A DNA stretch of 64,000 bases from Undaria pinnatifida (lineage: Eukaryota > Sar > Phaeophyceae > Laminariales > Alariaceae): assembly GCA_012845835.1 (NCBI GenBank), contig JABAKD010000027.1:15224073-15288072 (forward strand). Direction: 5' to 3'. How positions within the stretch are numbered: the stretch's first letter is position 1; every line of letters starts with the position of its first letter. Shown in pieces: positions 21,001 to 30,262 of this stretch. A program made the translations under genes and the position numbers. The notes beneath the pieces were generated by a model, which saw only the letters and a list, made by a program, of their open reading frames with translations, ran no database searches and was not told where the DNA came from.

Positions 21001-24000
21001 ACCGGTGAAGCAAAATGAACGTTCGATTTCAGTCGTGATAACAACCTTCCTCCGTAACGCGTAATAGTATTGCCTGAACGTTTCGGCCTTTCTGCGACCC
21101 TAGTCTGCTTGCTCCCAGAATTGCCCCCCTTAGTAGTGCACCCACGTTTTTTTCATGCAGACTATTTGGATTTTGTGTGGGATACGTTTTCCGGTAGTGG
21201 GAGTTATTGTTGTCGCTTTGACGTTTTTGGCCCCGCTACCGCTCGCTGTCTGCTGCTCGATGCTGTGTGATGTCTTGCTTTAGTATTTTCCTCGCGGGAT
21301 GTCTTTTGAAAGAGGGGGCGAGTAAATCCTCAACGAGGCAGGCGACAACGCCTGCCAGGTATGACGGAGGGACACTTGTTGTGAATCATGTCGCCGCCAC
21401 AGGGAGAGGGGACATCGTGCGATGAAGGGACACCTAATTTATTCCGCCGCAAGGGGGAGAGAGGATACGATAGCATCGATATTTGCTGCTCGCTCTCTGC
21501 TCCTCGCTTTCTACGACTCTTGTCTTGTTTGTTTTGTCACGCCTCACAAGAAAATTCGTGTCGACTTTTTGGCACTTTTCAGTGAAAGCCGTTTTTGACA
21601 TGTTGGCCCTTGCTGCGCGCTCGCCCTCTGCTGCTCCCTGTCTCTGCTGCTGCTGCTCCCGCTCTGCGGCTGCTGATCGCTCCCTGCCGCTCGCTCTGTG
21701 CCGCTGGCATCTGCGCCTGGTTTCTCTACTGCTCGCGCTCTGCTGCTCTCTCGCGTAACCCCGTCAGAGCTGCGCCCACGTTTTTTATACAAACTACTGG
21801 ATTTGTGCGGGATATTGGTGGCGGTGGTATGCCAGGAAAGTTTAACATCTAACATGAATTTTCACGTTTTTGTCGTCGCTGATGCGTGCTCTCTGCGACT
21901 CCCGTCTGTCTCTTGCTCGCTCTCTGCTCCTCGATATCTGCTGCTCGCTCTCTGCGGCTTCCGCCTGCTGCTTTCTCTCTGTGACCCGCGTCTGATGCTC
22001 GCTCTGTGCTGCTCGCTTTTTTGTGACCTCGCGTCTGTCTGCTTCGGACGTCTGTCTGCGACCGGCTCGCGTTTTTTTTCTTTTTCGGCGGGTGTTCCCC
22101 CAGGCTTTGAACGCGTTAAACAGCGGTCTGATCTTGGACATTTGCACGGCTGCGGAGGCGTTCGAAGCGGACCCGTCGGTGGCGGCTTTAGTCCTGACCG
22201 GCAACGAGAAAGCGTTTGCTGGTGAGCGGTGGACCCGTGCCACGCTAGGGGATAGCAACTTCGGGCAAAAATCTGACACGTCCTATGATAGATGTGCACC
22301 ATTTTTTTTATAGATTTCTTCTGGTACCCCTCACTTGGGCAGCTACCTGTATGGACACTGTCCACAGTAGAGGGAGCCCACTGTTTTTCTTGGGGCTCTT
22401 AACCTGTTAAGGAGTTTTTTTTTGTTTTTTTTTGCCATCTGAGGCAAAAACTGAGTTTGATCACGACCATAACGACCACAGTGCAACCCGACGAGCAATA
22501 TCATGTGGCCTATGTATAAAAAATATTAATATTGCGAAACAGTAATGTCAGATTCCGTCGATTTTTGGGTTAATGTTGGTGGTTAAGGAGTCCCGCCACC
22601 CAGAAAAAAAAGGACGAAAAAGTGCTACCTGCTATCGTAGCAAGCGTCCTATGTCTCACCCCAAAGAGTTGAGTTATTGTGAGTATGGAGTAAACTGAAA
22701 GTTCCACCTGATGAACGAACGCGTGGCCGAGATGTACAAGAAACAGTCATATGCCACAACAAGAATAACAGCAGCAGTATTCCGACGATGTGTGGTTAAG
22801 AGGGGTTAAGGGCCCCCCTCCCCCGTCATTCAGCAAAATAATATGTGTAAAAAAAAGGCTACTTCTATCGTATCACGCGTCATGTGTCCGGACTGAAAGG
22901 ACTCCTCCACTGGAGCAGTGGGCAATATCGTTGGAATGCTGCTGTTTGGTGTGTTTTTTCGACGCACATCTAGTGCCGTGAGATACAGTAGTTCGTCGGA
23001 TGGAGGTTTCGTTGCTGCTCTCAACGCTGTGTTTTGAGTGAGATATAGGGCTTACGTGAGGATAGAATGCCTCGGAGAGATTTGGTTCATCGCCACCCAT
23101 AGCGTGCATGCCTTGAATGTCGCGGGAGAGTGCTCCAAAACGTACCGGTACTATGATGCGTACGCGTTGCCTTCTTCGACAGCGGGCGCGGATATCAAGC
23201 AGTTGGCGAAATTAACCTACGCCGAGGCCTACGGACAAGACGTGTTCAAGGAATGGACCAGGCTCACTAACATCAGAAAACCGGTGAGGTATTGAGACAT
23301 CATAACCCTTTTACTGCATTGCCCATATTTTAGTTTTTAACGCCTTTTATGCTAATGGAAACGGTATCTTTACCTTCAAAAATCTCTTTTTGTACGCCGC
23401 TTCAGCGGCTGTATCTCGAGGGGAACTTGAAACAATCTTGTTTTTGGGTAACTAAAAACTGCAAATACAGTACCGCTGTGAGATCGAGGATTTCGCCGAA
23501 AGTCATCTTTGCAAGCTGTGTGCGATACTCCGATCGCGCGTGTCACGGTGTGTGTGTGTGTGTCCTTTTTTTTGCCAGGCGTAATCCATCCTTGTTGCGA
23601 GAGCTTTTTATTGTGCTCGGCAGTTCACACAGGGCTGGGTTCGAAGTTTTTTCGTTACAAGGGTGCAATATTTTGGCAGGGATCCAAATAGATATGTTTG
23701 CCGAAAATCGGCTTGCTAAAACGGGGACACTACGTGCTTTGACTCAGGGACTGCGTGCTTTGGAGTAGGGACTGCGTTATGTGGCGTATAAACGACGTGC
23801 TTTGAAACATGGACTGCGTGCTTTGACATAAGGATTACGTTCTTTGAAGTCTGGGCAAACATGTTTACGACACGCCCGGGAAGCTACGAATGAACCAAAG
23901 CACTTTCAGGGTAGCCAAACCTAACGCTTGTTGCCGTTCTTTTTTTGTCTTTCGTGTCCTCTCTCAAATAACCGCTTGTTGCCATTCTTTCGCCTGTGTT

Positions 24001-24828
24001 TGTTTTCGCGTCCCCGATGAAAGTTTGCTGCCCCTCTTTTCTTTGCGCTTTGTTTTTCGTCTCAAATAAAAATGTTGGTTGCGGATGTTTGCTATATTTT
24101 TGTTTCTCGTCTCAGATAATCGCTGCTGTCAATGGATACGCCTTGGGTGGGGGCTGCGAGTTGGCGATGATGTGTGACATAATCTTGGCCGGAGAGAAGG
24201 CGGTCTTTGGCCAGCCCGAGATAAGCCTTGGCCTGATACCTGGTGAGGAGGATGTCCCAACACAGCGGTACAGCAGGAAATAGGAAATGGCAATGCAACT
24301 TTTCCACGGCAATAGTAGTTCAGGAGAATTCCTAATGAAAAAAAAAATGAATGTCACGAACACTGATAAATAAAAACGTGGCATGTTTGCGAATCGTAGT
24401 ATTCTGTCACGAATGGTGACATTCAAAAAAATGCTATAAAACATTAGACTATAGATTTGTTATATTTATGTTGACAAAAGACATGATCTTGTTTAGAGAA
24501 CATGACGTAACGCCATTTAAAAAAATGTCGCGGATCGTAACTGTTTGCGTTCGTTGGTCATAATGATCCTTGTACGTGATAACGTTTTATTGGCTAAGTC
24601 CACTGCTGCATCTGTTTCGACTCTGTCACTCGCTGTACGAGTCGTTGCCGATCTCATATCAGTTGATTGCCCTGATCTAGTCTGTTGCCACGGAAAGGCA
24701 CAAGTCTACAGGTAGGTAGGAAAACCTAACCAAACAAAAAAGTATCTCCACGTCTTCGATGCCGCGGCTGTCGATTACAAGGCAAAGTATCGCTGCTCCT
24801 GAGGAAAACGTGCTGCTGCTGCTGCTGC

Positions 24829-24877
<49 letters not shown>

Positions 24878-24942
24878 CTTGTTCTTGTTCTTGTTCTTGT
24901 TGTTGTTGTTGTTGTTGTTGCTGTTGCTGTTGTTGTTGTTGC

Positions 24943-24986
<44 letters not shown>

Positions 24987-27900
24987 TTGTTGTTGTTATT
25001 GTTATTGTTGTTGTTGTTGTTCTTGTTGATATCACACTAGGCGATTGCCCTAATCCAACCTGTAGTCACGAAAAGGCGCAAGAAGTCTACTACAAGTAGG
25101 TAGGAGAACAAAACCAACCCTAGTACTAGCACTCAAGGGAATCACTGGCCGATATCCTTTCTGAGGACATACACACCCCGTTAACACGCGCGATCGAACT
25201 TTCACACACAGCGCAAAGATGAGTTATATCGACGAAATCCTCGCTCTCACAGCTGGAGTGTATCAATATCAAGTATCAGCTATTTTTAGTTTTTATAAAC
25301 AATGAGTCGAGCTACCAGGACGATAGCCAGCTCCGCGATCTATGGTACAGACACCTAATTAGAGATACTGAACCAATACGTTGGCTACTCATGTTTATCT
25401 CCTGCCGCGTCTGGTGTTGGCTTGCATCTGATGTTGGCTACCATATATGACAGAGTATACCACACCTCGCCTTGTATACGGCACCCCAACAGTATACCCA
25501 CCCGGGTGGTAATTATTAAGAAATCTTACACGACCACCCGATTTATCACCCGAGGTAAATTCTTTACCGCGTCCTATCCTCGATATAATGCCTCATAAAT
25601 CTGTATCACACCCCGGACTGCCTGTAATGTATCGGCAAGAGTCCTTTGTAACCACTGCTATCACCCCCCCTGTTATAATACTCGTACAGTAAACACCCGC
25701 GTGGCTCATATTCTAGAATCCCAAACGACCATCCGCTTTATCACCCGGGGTACGTTGTGCATCACCCCCCCCCCAGCATACCACCCCGGGTGATAAAAAT
25801 CGATAACCGAAATTATGATCATTGTTATACTCCTGTCATATACCGTAAACTTCTGCCGCATCTGCTGTAGGGTACTCTCCTGCTGCGTCTGATATTGGTT
25901 ATTTGTCTGGTGCTGTATCTGATGTTGGCTTGGGCAGGGTGGGGGGGCACGCAGCGGCTGGTTCGAGCGGTCGGGAAATCCAAGGCGATGCAAATGGTCC
26001 TAACCGGAAGCCGACTCGACGCAAAACAAGCAGAGAGAGATGGTAAGTCGACTCGGCTAATACATGGCAAACCGATCAGAGAGATGGTACGTCGATTCCT
26101 CTATTATACACAGCAAACCGAAACCGAGAGAGGGTAAGTCGATTCCGCGATTACATAACTAGGGCTATTTTACGACTTGGTCCAGCTTAGTTAAAATGGT
26201 TGTGTATATATATGTACCTGATTTTATATGTGCCTGATTTTACCCCTTGTGCCCGCTGCGAAAACAACTCCCTCATTATTTTCAAGTAGTTTTTCCGGAA
26301 AACGTGGATGCAAGTGGTCCTGACCAGAAGCCGAATGGACGCAAACTAAACAGAGAGAGGCGGTAGTCCTGGTGGTGACTACGTATTCCGTAAAACATAT
26401 TCTAAAAGCGTCAGCTGTGAGTTCGATAAATTTTTAGAATCGATTCTCGTCTTTCCAAGCTGCATAATACACCGGTCACCGGTTTTTAGAAAATGAATTC
26501 ATGAGTCAAAGCCTGTCCTGTAATGAACCCTGATGGAGACATCAACGTGTGAGGTGACATGGACATTAATGTTTATGTATTACGTCGAAGATATAATAAA
26601 GCGTCCTTTGTTATTATCACAATTAATCTGTATGTTACGATCGTGAGGTATGTACACCATTTAACAAGTGTAACGATACTGCCTTTTTCACATACCAGGT
26701 ATTATACTTTTTTTTTACCCTACTTAGTCACGTGACACAACAGTTTCATCTTTTGTTCCTCTCCATACGGGTTATATGGTATCAGCGCACAGAATTATTA
26801 GATTATAGACCGAAATCGCACTTGATGAAAACGTCCTCTGTGGACCCTGGCAGCATCAGGGGACTCACGTATGTTCAAAGAGGACTACATCTGTAAAAAC
26901 GCGCGACCGGCGTATCACGCAGCTTGAAACGAGGAGCGTCGACCCGTACATTGATCGAACTCGCAGCTGACCTACTAGAAACCATTTTATAAAACAGGCC
27001 AGTGGGGGTAGTGCTATTAAGAGCTACCGGTAGCTAACAAAGTAGACTCCGTAGCGAGGGCTGTTCCCGACTTAGTACAGCTAAAATAAGGTGGTTGAAA
27101 CCCCACGGAAAAGAGAGACGTTACGTCGACTCTGCTAGCGAGCGCTGTATATGACTTAGCTCAGCTTTCGGTAAAGTGTTGACGGTAGGTATACCTCATT
27201 TTAACCCTTCTGCCGCTGCAAAAAAAAAGGTGACCATTTTCAAGTAGGTTGTACCTGAAAGCGTGGACGTAAATGGTCCTCACCGGATTTCGACTGGGCA
27301 CAAACCAAGCAGAGAGAGACGGTAGGTCGACTCAGCTACTCGTGGTATGCCTTCGAGGCTTCATATTACTTAATCCAGCTTCGACGAAATTGTTGAGATG
27401 TGCTTGGTATTGGATAGGAAATTTCTTGGAATGAAGATGTAATGAGAGGCGGTAAGCTGGTCCGGCCACCTACGGGCTCGGCTAGGAACAGTCGTCAGTC
27501 CGCCTGTTTAATAAGGCATTGATATATTGCAAAACATACGACGGGTACCTGATCCCCCACTCTGTGAAGAGTATCATCCAAAAAGTCTTTCCATGGACAA
27601 TGTTCCGGCTGTCCCCCCATGTCTATACTCTGTAAGCACTGGTATTGTGTCACACCTAAAGCTCTTCCACGGAGAAAGTTCCTGCTGCCTATGGTCAAAG
27701 GCGTAGATGCCCACTCAGCTCCAGGCCAGAATCGCTGTAGTACCCGGGGTAGATGATCACGAAGAGGTCATTCAGGAAATATTGCGAATTGGTGACAGAA
27801 AAGAGCATATCAACTGGAAAGAGAGAACGACCACCGTCACACGTGTGGTGTTGTACAGCAGGGCCAACATCCGTTGTACCCGCCACAAGATTCGCGTACG

Positions 27901-29885
27901 TATCCGTCCATCTACGAAACCGGAAGATTAACCAAGATGTCCCCTGTCGACTGTATTTCCTGTCAATGTCACTGTTCTCTTGAAGCATTTGTCCAGTATC
28001 AAATCGGTCCCGCCGATCGTTCTCGTGCAACGATTATCGTTGCCGTGGACAGTATTCCCGCTGTTCCTTCCCGTGTAAATTTTCTCCTGGCCATGGACAG
28101 TATTCCTTCTTTTCCACCCTTTGTTTCATTCTTCTCGTTGTCGTGTGCTTCTTCTCGTGGAGGAATCGTATCACATCATAGAAAATGCTAATGTTCCTAC
28201 CAGTGTAGTTGTTATCCTTCCCGTGGACAATAGTGTTCCTGTTTTCCCTCCTCATGCTGCTCTTGTCCTTCTCGTGTGATTCTTCTCCTTCTCATGCTGT
28301 TCTTTTCCTTCTCGTGTGATTCGTCTCCTTCTCGTGTGATTCTTCTTCTTCTTCTGGTGTGATTCTTCTCCTTCTCGTTGATTCTTCTCTCCAAGGGACC
28401 GTATCACGTCGCTGGTCTTTCCATGAACAATGTCGACGTTCCTTCCGATGTAATTCTTCTCCTTCTATTGTACAGTTTTGTTCCTGTTTTTCCTTCCCAT
28501 GCCATTCTTCTCCTTATCATCATGTGATTATTTTATTAAAGAACCCGTATCACATGAAAGAGTATTTTCATGGACAATGCTCCTGCCTTTCTGTGTTCCC
28601 GTTTGACTATTCTCCTTCCCATGGACTATGATCGTGCGTTTCCTTTCCGTGTCTGACAATGCTAATTTTCTTTATGCTCCTTCCCATACGATTGTTCTCC
28701 TTTGTAGTCACTCTTCTCTCGAAGGACAGGTATAGCTGACACCTGGTACATCACGCCGAAAGAGTGTTTGCACGGACTGCTGTGTTCATGTTCCTGTTGT
28801 GCATGTTCCTGTTGTTGTGCCTTATGATGTGATTCTTCTCCTTCCCAGATGAACCTCCTCTGGAATAACTGGTATCCGCAATCTACCCGACCGCAAATCT
28901 GGCCGAAGAAGCGGTCAAAAGTGATATCTAACAATCACGCCAGGAGTGTTACCATGGACCGCTAACGCCCTTGATGCTCCTTCCCATGCGATCCTTCGCC
29001 TTCCTATGCACAATACTCCTGCTTGCCCTTCCCATGTCAGACAATGTCAAATCCCCTGCATTTTTTTTCCCATGTGACTGTGCTGTTGAAGGACTGGTAT
29101 CCGCAGTGTAACCGATCGGATATCTGGTTGAAGAGGCCGCAAAACATGATGTCCACAATCATGTCAGGCGTATGTCCATGGACAATGTTAATGTCAATTA
29201 TTGTTCCTGATGTTATTTCCCATGTCAGAGAATCTTGGTGTTCTTGCTGTTGCTTCCCTTGTCGCTCTTCTCTTGTAGGATTGGTATCCGCAGTCTACCC
29301 GGTCGAAGATCTGGTCGAAGAAGCGGTGAAAGTGGCGGCGAAGATCGGATCCATGTCAATGCCGATCGCCCTAATGGCGAAGGAGGCGGTCAACGCAGCG
29401 TTCGAGGGAAACCTAACAGAAGGCGTTCGCTTGGAGCGTAGGATCTTCCATGCTACGTTTGCGTTGGTGAGCGTCTTATGTTTGCCGGATGTGTTTATGT
29501 GCAGTTATTGTTTTTGTTCTTGTTCTTGTTTTTGTTTTTGTTCTTGTTCTTGCTCTCACGTTCATTCGTAGCCAAAATCTAGTCCGGAAATATATTCCAT
29601 GCTACTCTTTCCTTGGTGAGCATGCCCGCATCCTATTCGTAAGGTTTTGACCAGCCTGCGAGTTGATTTTGTTTGTCATGTTTCGTGACAGCTTGTCACG
29701 AATGACGATTTTTTATGTTGGCGTGAAATGACCTTTCGTGGTTCACGGTGCATCTGACCAGCCTGAATGACCCGCGTTTTTGCGCTTGCTCTATGATGTG
29801 ACGACACTGTCATTTGCAGGACGACCAGAAGGAAGGCACGTCAGCCTTCGCCGAGAAGCGCACGCCGAACTGGACCCACAAGTAA
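17810..29885 (+). CDS. ECHS1: Short-chain enoyl-CoA hydratase, mitochondrial type (7 exons)
   Basis: Crotonase-fold enzyme that hydrates trans-2-enoyl-CoA to 3-hydroxyacyl-CoA in fatty-acid and branched-chain amino-acid breakdown. Exons 17810-18004, 22104-22221, 23183-23283, 24116-24242, 25938-26042, 29279-29466 and 29820-29885 sum to 900 nt and join in frame to 299 aa. Human ECHS1 is 290 aa. Residues 1-35 are rich in Arg, Lys, Ser and Ala with no acid, which fits a mitochondrial presequence. Oxyanion-hole segment AGADIK is at 105-110 and [13 protein letters not shown] at 144-156. The two catalytic glutamates of the family correspond to E153 and E173 ([12 protein letters not shown]). All introns are GT-AG. 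The start is the first of two adjacent ATGs. Introns are large and repeat-filled and contain decayed copies of exons 4-6. Assignment to the ECHS1 group rather than another crotonase rests on the whole-length pattern, including [15 protein letters not shown] and the C-terminal SAFAEKR. Confidence 0.95.
18047..19230 (+). repeat. Two ~260 bp direct repeats in ECHS1 intron 1, offset ~910 bp
   Basis: 18047-18300 and about 18966-19220 share GGTACATTCCTGG/GGTACATCCCTGG, GACCTCCCACTTGGACAC, GCCTCCTTCCATT, TTGCGGAACGGTCCA, then a TCAGCTCAGCTCAG tract and GCAGCGCAGCGCCGTGC. A partial third copy of the last part lies at 18497-18600. The ends grade into GTGCGGTGCC minisatellite. These repeats make spurious open frames inside the intron. 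Confidence 0.75.
18835..18955 (+). repeat. Hairpin repeat family H, copy 3 (hairpin deleted)
   Basis: CTCTTGGCATTATCAAATCG opening and CTTGCGCGAGCGTAGC then AGAGCCCTCG. The GC hairpin between these blocks is missing, as if the stem had been excised or slipped during replication. Confidence 0.55.
19250..19320 (+). repeat. Hairpin repeat family H, copy 4 (3' half)
   Basis: CTTGCGCGAGCGTAGC, stem GGCGGCG/CGCCGCC, then GAACCGAGCCCTGATATATA. It directly abuts the second of the intron 1 direct repeats. Confidence 0.6.
19827..19860 (+). repeat. Hexanucleotide repeat (TTAGTG)n
   Basis: About five units of GTGTTA/TTAGTG, within ECHS1 intron 1. It resembles a telomere-type hexamer by composition only. 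Confidence 0.6.
20647..20975 (-). mobile_element. LINE 3' end, family with (AAC)n tail, copy 1
   Basis: Reading on the - strand it ends TTGATTATGCGAGTTAATATGAGAAC followed by AAC repeats (here split over 20647-20670). The upstream part matches the 3' UTR of the copy at 43139 over about 300 bp (blocks CATACGTCTCACTA, CAGGTCCATACTGGTGCA, CACGTAGTACCTATCACTACGC in + orientation). It is 5'-truncated with no coding part and lies in ECHS1 intron 1, antisense to the gene. Confidence 0.65.
21470..22060 (+). repeat. CT-rich degenerate minisatellite in ECHS1 intron 1
   Basis: Many variants of GCTGCTCGCTCTCTGC and CGTCTGATGCTCGCTCTGTGCTG. The array reaches to within 45 bp of the exon 2 acceptor and supplies pyrimidine-rich sequence upstream of it. 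It contains a duplicated CCCACGTTTTTT..AAACTA..TGGATTT block also seen at 21147. Confidence 0.6.
22104..22221 (+). CDS. ECHS1: ECHS1 exon 2
   Basis: Acceptor TGTTCCCCCAG, donor GCTG|GTGAGC, ending in phase 1. Encodes [13 protein letters not shown] through [10 protein letters not shown], the strand leading to the oxyanion-hole loop. Confidence 0.93.
22395..22960 (+). repeat. Diverged duplication in ECHS1 intron 2
   Basis: Two units (about 22565-22690 and 22795-22920) share a GGTTAAG opening, an A-rich run, GGCTACTTCTATCGTA-like/GTGCTACCTGCTATCGTA blocks, then GCGTC.TATGTC. They are about 230 bp apart and fill most of intron 2. Confidence 0.45.
23183..23283 (+). CDS. ECHS1: ECHS1 exon 3
   Basis: Acceptor CTTCTTCGACAG completes the split Ala codon and gives GADIKQL. 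Donor AAACCG|GTGAGG, phase 0. Encodes the helix after the oxyanion-hole loop. Confidence 0.93.
23728..23852 (+). repeat. Minisatellite, ~23 bp period, ECHS1 intron 3
   Basis: About five diverged units of GGACTGCGTGCTTTGA(A/C)(A/T), spacing 20-25 bp apart from one longer spacer. Confidence 0.7.
23925..24100 (+). pseudogene. Decayed copies of the exon 4 acceptor boundary
   Basis: The true boundary reads TTTCTCGTCTCAG|ATAATCGCTGCTGTC. Upstream in the same intron are CCTCTCTCAAATAACCGCTTGTTGCC (from about 23960) and TTTTCGTCTCAAATAAAAATGTTGG (from about 24054), where the splice AG has become AA. They read as two earlier tandem copies of the end of intron 3 plus the start of exon 4, now unable to splice at that site. 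Confidence 0.5.
24116..24242 (+). CDS. ECHS1: ECHS1 exon 4 (catalytic core)
   Basis: Encodes [17 protein letters not shown] and [12 protein letters not shown], thus both catalytic glutamates (E153, E173) and the oxyanion-hole glycine (G150). Donor CCTG|GTGAGG, phase 1. Confidence 0.96.
24815..25027 (+). repeat. (TTG)n microsatellite, about 210 bp
   Basis: Near-pure TTG with short GCTG, TTCTTG and TTATTG interruptions, in ECHS1 intron 4. It produces a poly-Leu frame on + and a poly-Thr frame on -, both artefacts. A (TTG)n tract on + is what an antisense (AAC)n LINE tail would seed, but no LINE body adjoins it. Confidence 0.9.
25395..25805 (+). repeat. Direct duplication in ECHS1 intron 4
   Basis: The blocks CGACCACCCGATTTATCACCCG(A)GGTA (about 25530) and CGACCATCCGCTTTATCACCCGGGGTA (about 25728) recur ~200 bp apart. 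The acceptor-proximal phrase CTGATGTTGGCTT before exon 5 also recurs at 25429 (CTGATGTTGGCTA). Confidence 0.5.
25938..26042 (+). CDS. ECHS1: ECHS1 exon 5
   Basis: Acceptor GGCTTGGGCAG, donor GATG|GTAAGT, phases 1 and 1. Encodes [20 protein letters not shown], the GGTQRL signature after the second catalytic glutamate. A tryptophan occupies a position often held by a small residue, which is tolerated in some crotonases. Confidence 0.94.
26297..26372 (+). pseudogene. Decayed copy of ECHS1 exon 5 (first)
   Basis: ATGCAAGTGGTCCTGACCAG, AAGCCGA.TGGACGCAAA and CAGAGAGAG match exon 5 (ATGCAAATGGTCCTAACCGG, AAGCCGACTCGACGCAAA, GCAGAGAGAG) in order. The end has GGCGGTAGTC where the true exon has GATGGTAAGT. 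The copy has no acceptor at the matching place and a damaged donor. Confidence 0.75.
27255..27335 (+). pseudogene. Decayed copy of ECHS1 exon 5 (second)
   Basis: GTAAATGGTCCTCACCGG, CGACTGGGCACAAACCAAGC and AGAGAGAGACGGTAGGTCGA parallel exon 5 and its donor, including the intronic GTCGACTC(A/G)GCTA that follows. Small shifts break the frame. Upstream text (CTGCCGCTGCAAA..TTTTCAAGTAG) is shared with the first copy (26255-26290), so the duplicated unit was larger than the exon. Confidence 0.75.
28200..28420 (+). repeat. CT-rich minisatellite, ~25 bp period, ECHS1 intron 5
   Basis: Repeats of TTCTCCTTCTCGTGTGATTC. Related phrases (CTTCCCATG, CATGGACAATGTT) recur from 27580 to 29240, so most of the 3' half of intron 5 is degenerate tandem sequence in which the exon 6 copies are embedded. 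Confidence 0.65.
28866..28927 (+). pseudogene. Decayed copy of ECHS1 exon 6 (first)
   Basis: CTGGTATCCGCAATCTACCC then CTGGCCGAAGAAGCGGTCAAA parallels exon 6. It is still open for about 20 codons ([17 protein letters not shown]) before a TAA, but no acceptor AG precedes it in frame. Confidence 0.8.
29090..29152 (+). pseudogene. Decayed copy of ECHS1 exon 6 (second)
   Basis: GGACTGGTATCCGCAGTGTAACCG..ATCTGGTTGAAGAGG matches the first ~50 bp of exon 6, with a stop (TAA) at the sixth codon. Confidence 0.8.
29279..29466 (+). CDS. ECHS1: ECHS1 exon 6
   Basis: Acceptor CTTCTCTTGTAG, donor GCGTTG|GTGAGC, phase 0. Encodes [20 protein letters not shown] through [16 protein letters not shown], the C-terminal helical part used in oligomer contacts in the family. 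Confidence 0.95.
29588..29621 (+). pseudogene. Decayed copy of the end of ECHS1 exon 6 with donor
   Basis: ATTCCATGCTAC.CTTT.CCTTGGTGAGCATG parallels the true ATCTTCCATGCTACGTTTGCGTTGGTGAGCG boundary 150 bp upstream. The GTGAG donor itself is preserved. Confidence 0.7.
29820..29885 (+). CDS. ECHS1: ECHS1 exon 7 (terminal)
   Basis: Acceptor CATTTGCAG. Encodes [18 protein letters not shown] and a TAA. The KEG-SAFAEKR ending is typical of the family C terminus. Confidence 0.95.
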   Translation, partial: DDQKEGTSAFAEKRTPNWTHK

Positions 29886-29960
29886 ACCAGAGCCGATCAG
29901 CGGAGCGGAGACTTGAGCCTCACGAAGGGTTTGCAAGGACGTAGCGCTGTGCTCAGTATT

Positions 29961-30262
29961 GCCCTGCTGCTGGTGCTGGTGCTGCTTCTGCTTCTAATAC
30001 TCCTGCTGGTGCAGATGGTGATGTGCTGATGCTGCTCCTACAGCTGCTGCTGGTGCTGCCGGTGCTTCTGAGGATGCGGATGCTGGTGCTGATGCTAATG
30101 CTGCTGCTGGTACTGCTGCTGTTGTTGCTGCTGGTGGTGCTGCTGCTGCTGTTGCTGATACTGGTGCTGCTGATGCGGATGCTGGTGCTGAGACTAATGC
30201 TTCTGCTCCTGCTGGTGCTGCAGCTGTTGTTGATGCTGCTGGTGGTATGCTGATTATGGTGT
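29961..30262 (+). repeat. CTG/GCTGGT-rich trinucleotide tract
   Basis: Interrupted CTG, GGTGCT and GATGCT units just 3' of ECHS1. It gives long Ala/Pro- and Leu-rich frames on both strands, which I treat as artefacts because no splice or start context supports them. Confidence 0.7.

Noticed and set aside
24759-25040. Long poly-Leu (+) and poly-Thr (-) open frames
   Set aside because: They are translations of a TTG microsatellite with no start, splice or domain support.
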